DNA of 64,000 nt from Volvox africanus (taxonomy: Eukaryota > Chlorophyta > Chlorophyceae > Chlamydomonadales > Volvocaceae): assembly GCA_030268105.1 (NCBI GenBank), contig BSDZ01000004.1, positions 7,108,001 through 7,172,000 of the forward strand, read 5' to 3'. Positions 11,001 to 27,326 of the stretch are shown here, piece by piece. The notes beneath the pieces are model-generated. The model saw only the letters and a program-made list of their open reading frames with translations. It was not told where the DNA came from and did no database searches. Positions within the stretch are counted from its first letter, which is position 1, and each line of letters begins with the position of its first letter. A program made the position numbers and the translations under genes.

Positions 11001-14000
11001 GAGAGTCAGGGCACTGTTTCGAAAGGTAGTATCACGCTTAAGACCCTGTCGCTCGCATTCAGTCGGGGCTCGCTATGGGCGTGGTCATGGGGCAGGCTGG
11101 TGCTCGTTTAGATTTACAGAAGCACAGCCAGCGGAGCGTGTGCGGGTGGTGTGGGGTAAAGCTGAGTTGAGCACAGGGGTAGGTTTCGGTCCCATTGCGT
11201 TCTTCATGGAATGATGGGTTGAGACCCATTAAGATTACGGGAAAAGCACTGATGGTGATTGTGTTGGCGCGCTTTGGGCGTTTGCTTAAGTCATTAAGTC
11301 ATTGTCCTTAGCAGCCGCGGAGCGTGTAGTGGAGATTGTGATTGTGCCGGCATGTGCTGATCGAAAGCAGTTGGATCATTCTAGCTGCTTACCGGGAGCT
11401 GCACTGTGACTCGTGACGCTTATCGCGTGGGCACGAGTTACTTATTTGAGATGCTGCCAGGTATTGGTCGCCAGTGGTCCAGGTTTCGGTGGACTGATGT
11501 GGTAGGTGTGCTGCACCAGTTCTGCCGATACTGCAGATATCAACTAATTACGATGCTTAGCAGGCGTGACTCATTCGAGCCAGCTAAATGCAGCGTGTCT
11601 CTGCGCCAGGATCAAACATCATCACTCTTTCTGTTTTGCATATGCCTTAAAAAGGCATATGCAAAGTTAGCTTTACACTTGTTGGACAAAGCCGTGAGAC
11701 CTGTGATGGGTTCGTGTCTTGTGGGCGCAGCAGCCGGTACCGGTGTGCAACGGGCTTACCTGCGACGGAGGGGTGTATGGATGATGTATGGACGCTGTTG
11801 CTCCAAAGATGGTCTGTTGATCGCCGCATATTGAACTGTGTGCCAAGGCTAGTAGTACCTGTTCGGACAGGTCCCTTGATCGAGCGTAAAGTCCGGGGCA
11901 GGTTCACTGCCAGAGCGCGTGCCAGCCGGTCAAGTGCATGTCGCCCTGCGACGAGTGACCCTTGGGACAATCATAGTTTGGATGCTGGTAGCGTGGCCAC
12001 CCAAGGAGTACGTTCCGTGTTGGGGCCAATATCATCAGTGCCATTATATATCTGTTTGCTCAGTGGCGTATGCGAGCCGCCATATGGGAGCCTTGCTCTC
12101 ATCAGTCCCAGGAACGAGTGCGGGTTTATGGGGGGATGTGGAACTGCCCGGCAACCTTAACTCATAACGCATGCAATGCGTAATAGTTTCGCGTGCTCGC
12201 CAGTGCGGTGCATGTGTTCATAGCAGAGAGGATGGTGATGTGCACGACGTGCTCATTCGGTTGTTCGAGCACATCTACCCAGCCCGTCGACGTGCGCAAG
12301 GTTTTGCCGAAAGCATGTCCGGTCTGTGGCAATTGACCAGGGACCCAAAATCAACATGTGGTGGTGGATCATGCGTGGGACGGGCACGCCAAAATTGCTA
12401 CATGCCTTTGTTGATGGGAAGGTTGAAATGTGTTCATTTTGGTGGTGTGTGCTGTTGGGTGCGGGCCGGAGCCGTCCAGAGCTAATTGTGCCCAGAATGT
12501 ACGTTAGTTAAAAGCCTATCACAGGCCGAAAGCAAGATTCGGGGCATTGACGGCATCCGCTGACTTGCTGGCGCATGCTATGGCTGGATGTGCTTGGTAA
12601 GTGCTCCATGAGTCATGAGCTTTTCAAGTACCTTGCGTGTCCTGGGTATCGTGACAGATATTTTTGCACAAATTTACCATAACCGATTGCAGTGTACAAC
12701 AGAGCAATCATCCAGAACAGCTTCATGTGTGTTTTTGCCAGGGGCAAATGGGTTTGAACCGATAATCTTCCCCCCTTTACTTTCTGAACTTGGTAAGGTG
12801 ACGTAATGAGTGCAAGCAGTTTACGGCGAGCACGCATTTAGCCACCGTGCAGCCTAGCATGATCTTCGCTGGGAGTTCGTTCGGAGTCTTTTGCATTCGT
12901 ATTGTTCGCTGCTTCAGCCCATCAAGTTGATCCCGCCTTGCGTCTGGTTGTGGGACTCGCCCAACGGTGAGTGAGACCGAGGGGACCCTGACAGACCCCT
13001 GCAAACGCCTACGGTACGAATGATAAATCTGCGCGCTGTATAGTTTGTCTACAGGTGGTGCATCTTGAGTTCTCGTTGAGGTTTCAGAACCTGCCGGTTT
13101 ACGCTAGTACGGTAGGGCGTGTAGCAGTAGTGGGTCGCCCTTACTTTGTAATAGGTATTCCCACATGTCCTTCGATCCATTCGCGCTTCCCTGTGAACAT
13201 TGTTTCCGGGATTTATCTCGTCGATTGCATCTTTTGTCTTGCACTTTCGCGACATTACGAGCAACAGGGCACCAGGACGGTACCGTTACCCACGCTCTGT
13301 AGCTTTAGGTCGTATAAAGGTTTGAACAGTTTGAATTGCCCCCTGCAGCCGTCGTCAGCAGACCGGGTTTCCCTCGGAGTATATCACAATCAAACTCGTA
13401 CGTTTATGATGAGCCTCTGTTTTTGGGCAAATGGAACCTTCTCGTTGTTTAGGTGGCAGACAAGGGAATGAGGGTCCTCCCTATAAAGTGTTAATACCGT
13501 ACCATGGCCAATTTCTTGTGCCAAGGGGCCCGATAGTACCCAGCAGTCGTACACTACTAGCTTTCATTCAATAAAGTGTACGGATTCCGTAAGCGCCACG
13601 CGAGCCTGCAAACTTGAGCGTTTGGATCGTATTAACATTTTAGACAAATAACGCAATTTAGGACAAACATTACCTCGCGACTCGTCAAGTCGTTGCCAGA
13701 CAGGATCACAGAGTATATACCAACCAACGAGCGTTTTGTTTGGGCCTTCTCTACCCGGGCATGGCGTGTGATGGCACAGCGACATGACCAAAGCAAACCT
13801 ATTTACGTAAAACTGCGCCTGTAGGCGTTGCCAGATGGGAACCCGAAGTTTGGAACCGCGTATAGCGTCGTATAGGTGAATTAATGTGCTTGTTTATCTG
13901 TGGAGAGGGCAGCCGTGGACAGAGGGGATGCGCCCGCTGGGGTGCAAGGGGGAAACTGGGAGGGGGAAAGGGAGGGAGGTACCCCCGGCATAATGCCTGC

Positions 14001-14686
14001 CTTAGCAGGTTCGCGCAGGTTCTAGCCTATCCATGTGGGAGAAAAACCGCGCGCCGAACTGCAATAGGCAATGTCCAACGGTCGTGAAGAGCCCAGTTTC
14101 TTGAAGGACTTGGGGCAGCTTAGGGCACGGTGTTGTCTGACTCCATGACGCTGTGCTTTTCGTACTATGTGTACATCAAGTTGAAGCATGACCAAACGTT
14201 ATTCATTAGCTTGCGGTCTATGAGATTGCGTAATGGGCCGGACGAGATGTGGGTCGAGCAATTTACCCGGCCATTGTACGGGAAGCAAAGGGGCCGCAAG
14301 TTAGTTAATCAGTTTCGTAGCATGAAGTGGACGCTCTTGCATAAGGCACGGTATGGACCACGCTCACAGATATTGTTAGCATGCAAGCGGGCATGTCCTT
14401 TCACTCTTTTTGCAGATGTACGGTGTCAACATATTGAGGATAGGCGATAGGCCTAGAATTTCCTTAAACCCAAACATATCTTCGTTATCCTGTTTTCTCG
14501 AAAATTTCAACAGACGCAACTGAGTTACGTTTAGGTTGTTTGTCTATAACTTTCCAATAACTTTCCCGTTGCACGCTACATTGCTGTCCGAGATTAGACG
14601 TTAACCCTCAGCTGAGCACCATAACTGGCCTGGGGCTGCCGACTTGCTGAGTAGGCCAGATAAAGATTGAAACCCCTCTTTCAAGC
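11001..14686. other. Intergenic stretch downstream of PKG, no supported gene
   Basis: This 3.7-kb interval should contain the PKG 3' UTR and the PP6 promoter. ORFs of up to about 150 codons occur on both strands (for example 11406-11834, 11714-12160, 13055-13471), but their translations show no family motif, no splice-consistent extension and no coding-like third-position bias. The only notable structure is the perfect inverted repeat at 11635-11665, listed separately. Confidence 0.5.
11635..11665. repeat. Perfect 14-bp inverted repeat with 3-base loop
   Basis: The arms at 11635-11648 and 11652-11665 are exact reverse complements separated by AAA, so the transcript or single strand would form a tight 14-bp hairpin centred on GCATATGC. 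It lies about 640 bases after the PKG stop codon. No U-tract follows, so it is not a bacterial-type terminator. It could be a 3'-UTR hairpin or a relic of a short inverted-repeat element; I cannot tell which. Confidence 0.7.
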
Positions 14687-15689
14687 ATGGCCGCTATGCA
14701 CAACGACCTAGACAGATGGATAGAGAAAGTAAGGAAATGTGAGCACCTGGCAGAGGAGGAGTTAAAGACGCTCTGTGACTACGTGAAGGAGATCCTTGTT
14801 GAGGAATCGAACGTTCAGCCAGTGAATGCACCAGTCACGGTTTGTGGTGATATTCACGGACAATTTCACGACTTGCTACGATTGTTTGAAACGGGAGGCG
14901 AGGTCCCGAGCACCAATTACATTTTCATGGGCGACTTTGTGGACCGGGGGTACAACAGCCTCGAAGTCTTCACTATGTTGATGCTCTTGAAGGTACGGAT
15001 GGCGATTTCATTTGTAGGAAGACAATATGACGGCGCTGTCTGGCACGCTGACGGCGGCGTCGGTGCAGGCCCGTTATCCCGCCAACATAACTCTACTCAG
15101 AGGCAACCACGAGAGCCGGCAAATCACACAAGTGTACGGGTTTTATGACGAATGCCAACGTAAATATGGGAATGCGAACGCCTGGCGATATTGCACAGAA
15201 GTTTTTGACTTCCTCACGCTTTCGGCGCTCATCGACAGTAAGGTGCTCTGCGTCCACGGCGGTCTGTCACCAGATATCCGCACGCTTGACCAAATTCGTA
15301 CGATCGATCGAGTTTGCGAGATTCCTCACGAAGGACCTTTCTGCGACTTGATGTGGTCCGACCCAGAGGACATCGAGACCTGGGCCATCAGCCCGCGCGG
15401 CGCTGGCTGGCTGTTTGGCAGCAAGGTCACGTCGGAGTTCAACCAGATTAATGGTCTAGAGCTCATTTGCCGGGCTCATCAGCTTGTACAGGAGGGCTTG
15501 AAGTATATGTTCCCCGACCGGTCGTTGGTAACCGTCTGGTCGGCGCCCAACTACTGTTACCGATGTGGGAACGTGGCCTCTATCCTTATCTTTGATGATA
15601 AGCTCAACCGGGACGTCCGGTACTTCACAGAGACGCAGGAGAACAGCAACATGATGGCGCCACGTGCCACAGCGCGCTACTTTTGGTAG
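14687..15689 (+). CDS. Ser/Thr protein phosphatase PP6 catalytic subunit
   Basis: Two exons, 14687-14992 and 15069-15689, give 308 residues, the normal size of PP6 (about 303-305). The ATG at 14687 is chosen because the reading [18 protein letters not shown] matches the start of PPP-family enzymes. Metal- and phosphate-binding motifs are intact: GDIHG (54-58), GDFVDRG (82-88) and RGNHE (113-117). [18 protein letters not shown], the stretch [11 protein letters not shown] and the segment [21 protein letters not shown] fit PP6 (plant FyPP) better than PP2A or PP4. The enzyme dephosphorylates Ser/Thr and normally works with SAPS regulatory subunits. The tail is odd: it ends ARYFW, whereas PP2A, PP4 and PP6 end in YFL, whose terminal Leu is carboxymethylated. 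The intron is short (76 bases). Confidence 0.95.
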
Positions 15690-17287
15690 ATGCCGACAAC
15701 GTTGTGCGCAGCGCCCCGGGGTTTTTTGCTTTTAAAAGTATGGTGCAGTACAATGAGGCCTTAGTGAGTGAAGGGTTCCCTGTGTGCGGGGCTAACATGA
15801 CTTCAGGAAATCTGTTCCTGATGTTGCGAGTGACGTCGGACACGTGTGCATAGCGTGTGGGTGTGGCGTCGTGCTGCCAGCGTGCATGAGATTTACCAGG
15901 AGGGCTTACACACTGTGGACAAAAGAGCAGTTTGGGGTCGGCACCGAACGAAAGGACGTTTTGAGTGATCCGTATACCCATAGCATCCCGTCCGGACGGT
16001 TATTCTCCCACATGCAGGCCCTGAAGTTAGCTGCGGCTGGGCGGTTTGTTTCACAGATTGAATACTGCAACTCGTTTTTTGGTACATCGGGCCCAGGATC
16101 ACCATTCACCAAACCGGTAGTGTGCCGTTGACCTGTTGGTCAGGCACCCCAAAGCGATGCTGCACTGGTGCAAAATAAATGCACCCTTTGGGCTTGGAGC
16201 TCTTTAGATATTTTATGGTGGACTGTGCGGGCAGGTGTCGGGCAAGAAGAGCATCTGCTCCTCGCTAATACTTGTGTTGTGGTCTGGCGGGTGCCAGTCA
16301 TATGTGAACAATATGTGAAGTTGCAGTCAGTCCATAGGACTATTGGGTTCCAATTTTGCATGGTCGTTTGGCGACAGCAAAGTACCCTGTACAGCACGAT
16401 GGTTTTGTTGTTACCAACGTCTACCAAATCATATCGCCCGCAGCGTGCAACTGATTGCCATGCTCGCCAGTTGCGTTCAGTGCTATAACTTGCACAACAT
16501 ATATCTTGTCATGACGCAACATACTAGAGATCCGGTCATCAGCTTGAAGGCTACACCCTCTAAAATGCACGAGGTATCAGAACATTTTGAAGCACCAGTT
16601 CCTTTGGGTTGCAGCGGTTTAAATTTGCGCGCGGTTATATTGAGGTGTAGCGTGGGTTTTCTCTGCTGTAAGGATCGACCTAAATCGACCCTAAATCGAG
16701 ACAATGCGAGTCAGAGTTAACCAGCTTGATTAGGGTTTGGAGAACTAACGAACCCAAAAGCCTGGCGGACAAAAAGAAGAACACGGAAGTTGGACCCAGT
16801 TTTGCAAGGATGTTATCTTTATTATCCATGGCATTTGCCCTCTTTGGATTGCGGTTTTCCTCCGAGTAATCCAGGACGTTGTGGCCGGGTCCATTGTTGC
16901 CCGTGACTACCCTCCCCTCCCCTCGGGTGATTCGTAATCCCTTCTGTGGGTGATGCTGTATCACGGCACGCAATTGATAAGAATGGATAAATCATCTTCC
17001 GCTTCACCAGGAACTGGGCCCTCCCTTACACGATGGTAGGCCCCGGCCATGCACCGCATCGATCTTCGCCTCAGGACCAAGGGGCAACTCGCGAGACGAG
17101 GAAGGATTTCGGGCGCTTTGCCTTCAACCTCGTACGGCAGAAAATGCTGGCACTCAAATTTATTCGCTTCGATGTGGATGCAATTCAGTTATAATTCGCT
17201 TGGAAACTGGCATGTATGCTATTATGGACTTGATATTTCACGGATTTCTATAAAAAGAGCTGCTGCATCTTAATATGTTCTGCTCAG
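15690..17287. other. Intergenic stretch between PP6 and PTEN
   Basis: Contains the presumed PP6 3' UTR and the PTEN promoter. ORFs of about 60-125 codons on both strands show no recognisable domain or splice-supported continuation, so I see no gene here. Confidence 0.5.
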
Positions 17288-20958
<3,671 letters not shown>

Positions 20959-21782
20959 CTGTGAGGAGGTGCATGGAGCAAAAAGAGTGGAGTGGGCAGT
21001 GGAGTGAAGAAGGCGCAACCTGAACGCCTAAAGGCACTACTTATTCCCGTTTATTTTTTAATTAACCCTTAACGCCCTATGGTAAGGGCAAATAGCAGGG
21101 GGATTCTAAGGATCGTAGAAAAGAACGGTGTGAAGTGGAGGTGATTGGTGTGCCGAGAAAAGGCAGTGTGACAGCAAAAACTCCGCAACACTACCTCGCA
21201 CACCGCTTGATAGGGTGGAGGTCGTGGGGCTGCCTTTAGGCCCCATATGCCTGCCGCGAGGCTAACAAAGGGTTCAGGGATATTTTTTGGTTTTTAGGAT
21301 GCAGGCTTGCTATGAAATTTCTTATTCTACCAAGTACGTTGGTGTCGCTCTGCTTGGGAGAGGAGGAGGATCGGCTGGTCTAAGACATATCTGGATGAGG
21401 CAATTACGTCCCAGGATGTGAAGACTGCGAAATGATGTCTGCGTATGTGGCCAAACCTGAAATATGGAAATATGAAGGATTAAATTCATTGAAGTACGAG
21501 TTGACATGCGTTCTACGGACCTCACGGGCGTAACAACATGATGTGACATCGCCCACATGCAGTACCAACTGGTACCAGAATCGATGCGGTTGTGGAAAGT
21601 CGCAGATTGCTGCCCTCTGCAGCGTGCATTCAATTTCTTAGAACATTCGCTAAGTTAAGCACTTGTACATCACCAGATTGGCATTGAAACGTTACGGTAT
21701 AGTACCCTGTTCACTGTCTGCACATACAATCTTGTTAAGCTTTTATAGACCATACCGCAACATAATTCTTGTTCGGCCGGAG
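20959..21782. other. Intergenic stretch between PTEN and RAF1
   Basis: Holds the PTEN 3' UTR and RAF1 5' region. There is an in-frame upstream ATG at about 21666 that would extend RAF1 by 40 residues, but that extension lacks transit-peptide character. No separate gene is seen. Confidence 0.5.
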
Positions 21783-24700
21783 ATGGTATTGCCTTCTTGT
21801 CCAAGCCTTGCAGCGCGCAGTCGCTGTCACAGGGTTGCAGTCCATGCTCGCTTTGGCAGAGACAATGGCCTGATTTTGGGTCCTGGCGGGCCGAACAATA
21901 ATGGGAACAGCAACCAGCGATCTAAAGAAGCCAGACTGATTATTCCGGGGCAGCAGCGACAGGTGCCGGGAGGCCGACTCCAGCGTCTACTTACTCCCGA
22001 TAAGCAGCAAGGAGGCCTCGTCGGCGGCGACAGCAGCTTCCTTCCAGATGACAGTACTCTCGGGTTAGTGTCCGAACAAGGAGGCCTCGTCGGCGGTCCT
22101 CCAACTCTAAACAAATACCGGCCACCAGCGGGCTTTATGAATGAAACGCTTCCGGACGATGCCAGCGTAAACATCGAACCCCAGGAGATGTTAAACAAGT
22201 TGCGAGCTCGCGCCGGTCACTGGCATGAGCTCGCCAAATTTATTCCAGCACTCAATTCCAAAGGTTACAACTCGTCTGTCATTGACGAAATGACCGGTAT
22301 TACTCCAGCAGAGCAGAACAAATGGGTGGTGTCAGCAACCGTCTATGAGTCGGTGAAAGCCGCACCGTCCGTGCGGGCCGATGTACTCCGCCGCTTCGAT
22401 GGCCCCGGCGTGGACCTCCTGTACCCCTTCCGCTTCCTTAGCGCCGAGCGCCGAGTTGCTGCCGCCCAGTACATTGTGGAGCAAGACCTGGACCCCGCGG
22501 TACGTCACAATCCATACAACCACAAGTTCGTGAAAAACTTCGCATGGCAGTGTCGACCTACCCGAACCAAATGGAACGGCACGGGAGAAAGCGAGGGACG
22601 AGCCATTAAAATTATGAATGAAATTGGACTCGTGCGTTGAGGGGCTCCATCAAGCCCCGTGCGGTTGACTAAGGCGTAACTTGAGGGTTCAGGCTGGGGT
22701 CGAGATGCGCTTCACAAGGACTGATGCCGTAGCCAGTGCGGGGCCGAACTGTCGCAAGAAGACGATGTGGAGTCAGCCGTTTGTCTGTTTGTCTGTCTGT
22801 CTAACTGTCTGTCTTCCCCGCCCTCGCCCGCCCTTCTCTGCTGTTCCATCTGCCTGTTTCTGGTGCTATCTTTTGACGCATTGCTGCACATGCCCGCTCC
22901 ATTCTTCATAACGTATCTTTCGGGCTGGAAAACTTGCCGCAACAACACCAGATGTGCGAGGTGCTGGCTCGCTCGATGAAGGAATACGAGCGGCGGGTTC
23001 CGGAGCGGGCTGGCTTCACGGACCACCCCGCGGACTGCCTGGCGTTCAAATACCTGAGAGATGTGGGTCAATGAACATGAACTTGGGGGGGGAGGGGGGA
23101 GAGTGGAAGGCGGTGAGGAGGGGAAAGGGACCAGACGAATGAATGGTCCGTTGGGATGGCACTCAGGTTGGGACCGTAGCACCATTGGAGGAGGCGCTTG
23201 CGTGGGCCCCTATGGGTTCGTATCTGACCTATGGTTATATCTCGATTCGATGTCGCCATCCCCGGGTTCTTTCGCCTTCACATTCCGTCAGGGTCGCGGA
23301 GGCAACGATTCACTTTCGTACCCATCCGTACTCACATCCATACTCACATCCGTATTCCCGTAGTCGACTCCCGAAGTTCAACGTCAATATCTTTTCTGGC
23401 TGTGATTTAGGGTTCAAGTTTCTTTGCATTTCCCACTGCCCCCAAACCCCTCATCCCCCCGGGTGGGGGAAATTTTCTCGACGTCCTCAGGCGCTGGAGT
23501 GCCGAAAGCGTGAGGACGCGATGGTCAAATTGGAGCTCGGGCTGCAGGTGGCCCTTAGTGACGGCGCGCGACAGAGACTGGTGAGGGGGCAGGGCCGGGG
23601 GTCCCACGGAGATTGGTCCCGTGGAGGATGACCACGGGACGAAGAGGTGGTAGCAAACAACTCGTAAAACGTTGTGGAGTGTTGGGAGCGGGATGATGGA
23701 CTGGAACCTGGGCCCAGACAATGGAGTGGCAGTGGATGTGTCAAAGGGGTCGGAAGGACAAGGAGTAGGAAAAGGAGGTGGGGTGGGAAACCACAACCAA
23801 CCAACCCCGTGTATAGCAGTGCTCATCCGCTCGGCCCGTTCAGCCCCCGCTCTTCCTCCCTTCCCCCACCCCTAAACCTGGGGTTGGGGGAAGGATCCAG
23901 GGTTCTGTTTATATCGAATTGCTAACTTGCATCCCCACCCCTCTCACACCCACCCATGTGCGCACATACACACACACACACACTCCTCTTTCCCGGGACT
24001 CCGGTCCGCAACCCGTTTCATGTGTATCCCCACGGTCGTAATGGGTCATGATGCGGCATCTGCGACCAACCCTAGCTGGAGCTTATGGATGAGAACCCGG
24101 ACGCAGACGCCATGGACAGCCCCGGTGTGGCGGCTAGCCTAGTGCTGCTGCGACTGAGTCCGGATGAGCTGGGTGTAAGGCCCGTGTGTGTGCCAGGGGA
24201 GCTGGGGCAGGTGCAGGTGCGCTGCGTTCAGGTTGACCTTACCCGGGCCGGGGTGGGGCCGGGGTTGCGAATGGCAGTGGGAGATGGGGGGAGGAAGTGA
24301 GTGAGGGTTCAGCGGCAGTGGTACGATGGGGTTGCTTAAGTCGTTAAGGAGCTCTGAGGGGGTTGGATGTTGGAGTACTCGGAGTTGCACGCATATTGAA
24401 TTCGTCTTCTAAGCCGGCTGGTTCCTTACGCGCGATGAGGAGGGACAGGCGGAGAGGGACAAGGGCTTGCCTGCTTGCTTGTAAGTGCAAGCTGCCACCG
24501 CCTTCAACCTCCCGCAGTGTCGCCTTCTCCACCCCTCAAACCCAACCCTCAACCCACCCCATGCCGGTCCCGTCTCGCACCTCCCACCCGCAGCCGGAGG
24601 ACCTGCAGGCTGCGCCCCGAACTACCCAGTCCGGCGCGTTCGGCATCTTCTCCGTCTCCATGGAAACCACCTCCGAGACCGCCTCCCCATCCGGACGGGC

Positions 24701-25332
24701 TTTGTCTACCTCCTGGAATTGGGTGGCTCTGCCGCAATGGCGGGCGCTGTCCATGGCGCGGCACCCGGTGGCGCTCACCGTGCGGGACTGCGCGGCGGTG
24801 CAAGCAGTGCTGCTGGGGTCTAAGGCTAAGGTAAGGCAGGGTCGTGCAAGCTGGTGGTGGCGGCCGTGACGATGCTGGCGCTGCAAGTCCTTGTGATGGG
24901 GTTAGGCTGGGGTGTGGGGTTGTGACAAGTGCGTGGGCAGGTGGGGGTTGAAGGGGGAAGGGTTAAAGACAGTGGGGTTGGTGGGAGCTAAAAGTCGTAG
25001 GGCTTCGCTGATCCGCCTACCTTACTACGCACCCCGCACCAAGCCCCAACCGGCTCCCCACATCACACCCGCTGCAGACGGATGATGATAAGCGGCGTCT
25101 GCAGGGCCCCGGGATCTTGGTTGTGGATAAGGCCCCGGAGACCTTTGAACAGTTGGACGAGACGGCCTGGTATCTGGGCCTCCCAGAGGGCTGCCGTACT
25201 CTGCAGATGGTGGACGGCAAGCGCGCTGCGGTGCTTGCGGCTCGCAGCTCGCTGTTCGCGTCCGTGCTCTTCCTCGCGAGACCGCCCGTCAAGGAGGTGG
25301 CAGATCGGGGCACCGACTTATTGCAGCTATAA
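21783..25332 (+). CDS. RAF1: Rubisco accumulation factor 1, plastid chaperone
   Basis: Six exons, all joining in phase 0: 21783-22499, 22952-23062, 23491-23580, 24076-24174, 24594-24830 and 25078-25332, about 502 residues, the size expected for algal and plant RAF1. The ATG at 21783 opens a Ser/Ala/Arg transit peptide with a V-x-A cleavage motif (RVAVHARF). The N-terminal alpha domain (about 130-275) reads KLRARAGHWHELAKFIPAL, GYNSSVIDEMTGI, QNKWVVSATVYESV and FLSAERRVAAAQYIVEQDL. An alpha segment with RVPERAGFTDHPADCLAFKYL follows, then a C-terminal beta domain containing NWVALPQWRAL and HPVALTVRDCAAV. RAF1 dimers hold RbcL dimers during assembly of the RbcL octamer in the stroma. The linker after the transit peptide contains GGLVGG twice (DNA copies near 22012 and 22082). 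The last exon adds about 85 residues rich in Leu and Asp beyond the usual beta-domain core. Confidence 0.94.
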
Positions 25333-27326
25333 GAAGAGCACTTGGGGAGGGGGGGAATGAGCCTCTCAGAGGCTCCGTACCTGCGGCTGCTGCTACTGCT
25401 TGGCGGCACTGGGTCGGAGGAGCAGCACAGGGCCTGTCAGCACAGAGTAGATGTGGAGGCGGGCACGCGGAATCCGTCTGCCGGTCCCGGTTCGTTCCGG
25501 CTTTTGTTTTATGTTTTCTTTGTGAATTGGGTTTGGGAAGGCGGGAAGGCGGGAGGAAGGAACATTTGTATGGAATCTGGCCTGACCCACCCGACTCACC
25601 TGACCCACCTGACTCACCTGACCCCGACTAGGTGGCTGAAATTTCCGCCGTGAGCCACTTGAGGGGTACCTAAATGAGGGGGCAAGCCAAAACCTGTCTT
25701 TTGCTAGGTTGCATCTTGATAATGGGGCTGGTGGTGATGATGGTAGTGGTGGTGGTGGTGGTGGAGCTGGTGGCGATGATGCTGATGGTAATGCTGCTAC
25801 TGGCGGCGGCGGTGGTGGTGGTGATGATGTTGATTCGGGTGGTCGTGGCAAACCGAGCTGAGCTAAGCTGGGCTGAGCGGGGGAATATGTCAAGGCAGGC
25901 AGATCACATGGAACTGATACAGAGCTGCTTACTGCACTGCGCTGCACGGGTGTCGGGGCCATCAAGATCGGCGAAGATGCACTGATGCCGGATATCAGGA
26001 CAAATATGACGGCCCGTCGATGACACATCGTGTCAGTTGCCTTTCCACAGAGCGCTGCCTTTCAACGGTGTTGCAGTTGCACGGTACCGGTGCAGATGTG
26101 ATGTTTGCGGTGCGGCTACGTCGTACATTGACTGCCAAATGGGCGCTGGGAGAGTGGGGGAGGAGGATATGGTAGAGGTAGGAGGAGGGCTACGAGGGCT
26201 ACGAGGGCGACTCACACCGCACCACACCACACCGCACTGGGCCGCACCGCACCGGGCCGTACCGGGCCGGTAAGGGCCTCTGTTTCTTATCGATTAGACG
26301 CCGACGCACAGCTGTGGGAGTTGAGGGCGGGCTATCTAAATGGATGGAAACGGACAGGGTAAGATTTGATCTGTCCACTACCGGGTGTGAGATTATGCAA
26401 GGTGCGCTTATGCAGAAAGGAGAGGGTGCCTTTCGTGGCCACATGCATGCCGCGTTGCTCCATGCGTTCCCGTGTACCGTTTTTGCTTCACTTTTTTGAG
26501 ATGCCATCACTTTTTGATTTCACGGCGCTTGCTGCTTGCGCAAGATGTGTTTTCACTGCCGGGTGTTTTGTGTGGCATCAGCGATGTGGTGCCGTTCGGA
26601 GGCTCGGCGAGGCTGTTCGGTTTGTAGCGCTGGCTATTGCTGAGAAGTTGTTTTGGCATCATACCTAACAGAAAAGATGCCTCGGTTGTATGATAGGTAA
26701 CGTGTTATGATGGGGATCTGATATATAGAGCATATTGTATAGGTTAGTGACAAGCAGCATTGCTGGCGAAAGGCACGCGCGATGCGCAAAGTTGGCGGAT
26801 TGGCGATGCGGTTATTTCTCCAAAGGATCGAATGATCGCAAGAGGTTCATTTTTCCGGAAGGACAGGCAAAGAAAATAAATATTGGCCGTATTCTTAACC
26901 CAGGATATGTAAGGTAAAGCACGTGAAAGTTACCTGGCGCGCCCTTGGGTCGGATGACCTAAACTTGGAGACTGGAGGACTTAGCCAGCTGGCCAGTGAC
27001 GATAAATCAAATGGTTGTAATTTCTACGTCGTAGAAAACTTGAGTTTAAGTGAAAGTTCTTTGGCTAGGGTGCTGATGGACACGTGATGAACGACGGCCT
27101 TGACTATTGCGTTGAACTTCCGCGCCCTAGGAACAACGGTAATGCAGGTTAGATAATCATAACCCGATCACAGGTATTAAGCACCGGATTTCACCTCCGG
27201 TACCTCGTCGTACAGCTCCACCGAAAGTTAACTAGTTTAGTCCCGTGCACAGTATAAAGTGGTGTAGTAACCCAAATATATTGATACGCCCCAATTGGTG
27301 GCATTGGCGTAGAATACCTGAGGAAA
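25333..27326. other. Repeat-rich intergenic stretch between RAF1 and the CPS small subunit
   Basis: No gene is supported. Low-complexity blocks are visible: GACTCACCTGACCCACC-type tandem copies at about 25570-25625, GGT/GAT-rich sequence at about 25720-25850 and CACACCGCAC/GGGCCGCACC copies at about 26214-26272. ORFs here are translations of these blocks. Confidence 0.55.
25570..25625 (+). repeat. Short tandem repeat of ACTCACCTGACCC type
   Basis: Five or six imperfect 10-base copies of a GACYCACCT core follow one another 240 bases after the RAF1 stop codon, probably in or near its 3' UTR. Confidence 0.65.

Noticed and set aside
11406..13471. ORFs of 75 to 148 codons downstream of PKG
   Set aside because: No motif, no splice-consistent extension and no coding-like codon use on either strand.
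14687..15689. Assignment of the phosphatase as PP2A or PP4
   Set aside because: The [15 protein letters not shown] and [20 protein letters not shown] segments fit PP6 better, and the length is that of PP6.
25674..26028. Val/Met-rich and Pro-rich ORFs
   Set aside because: They derive from a GGT/GAT-rich low-complexity block.
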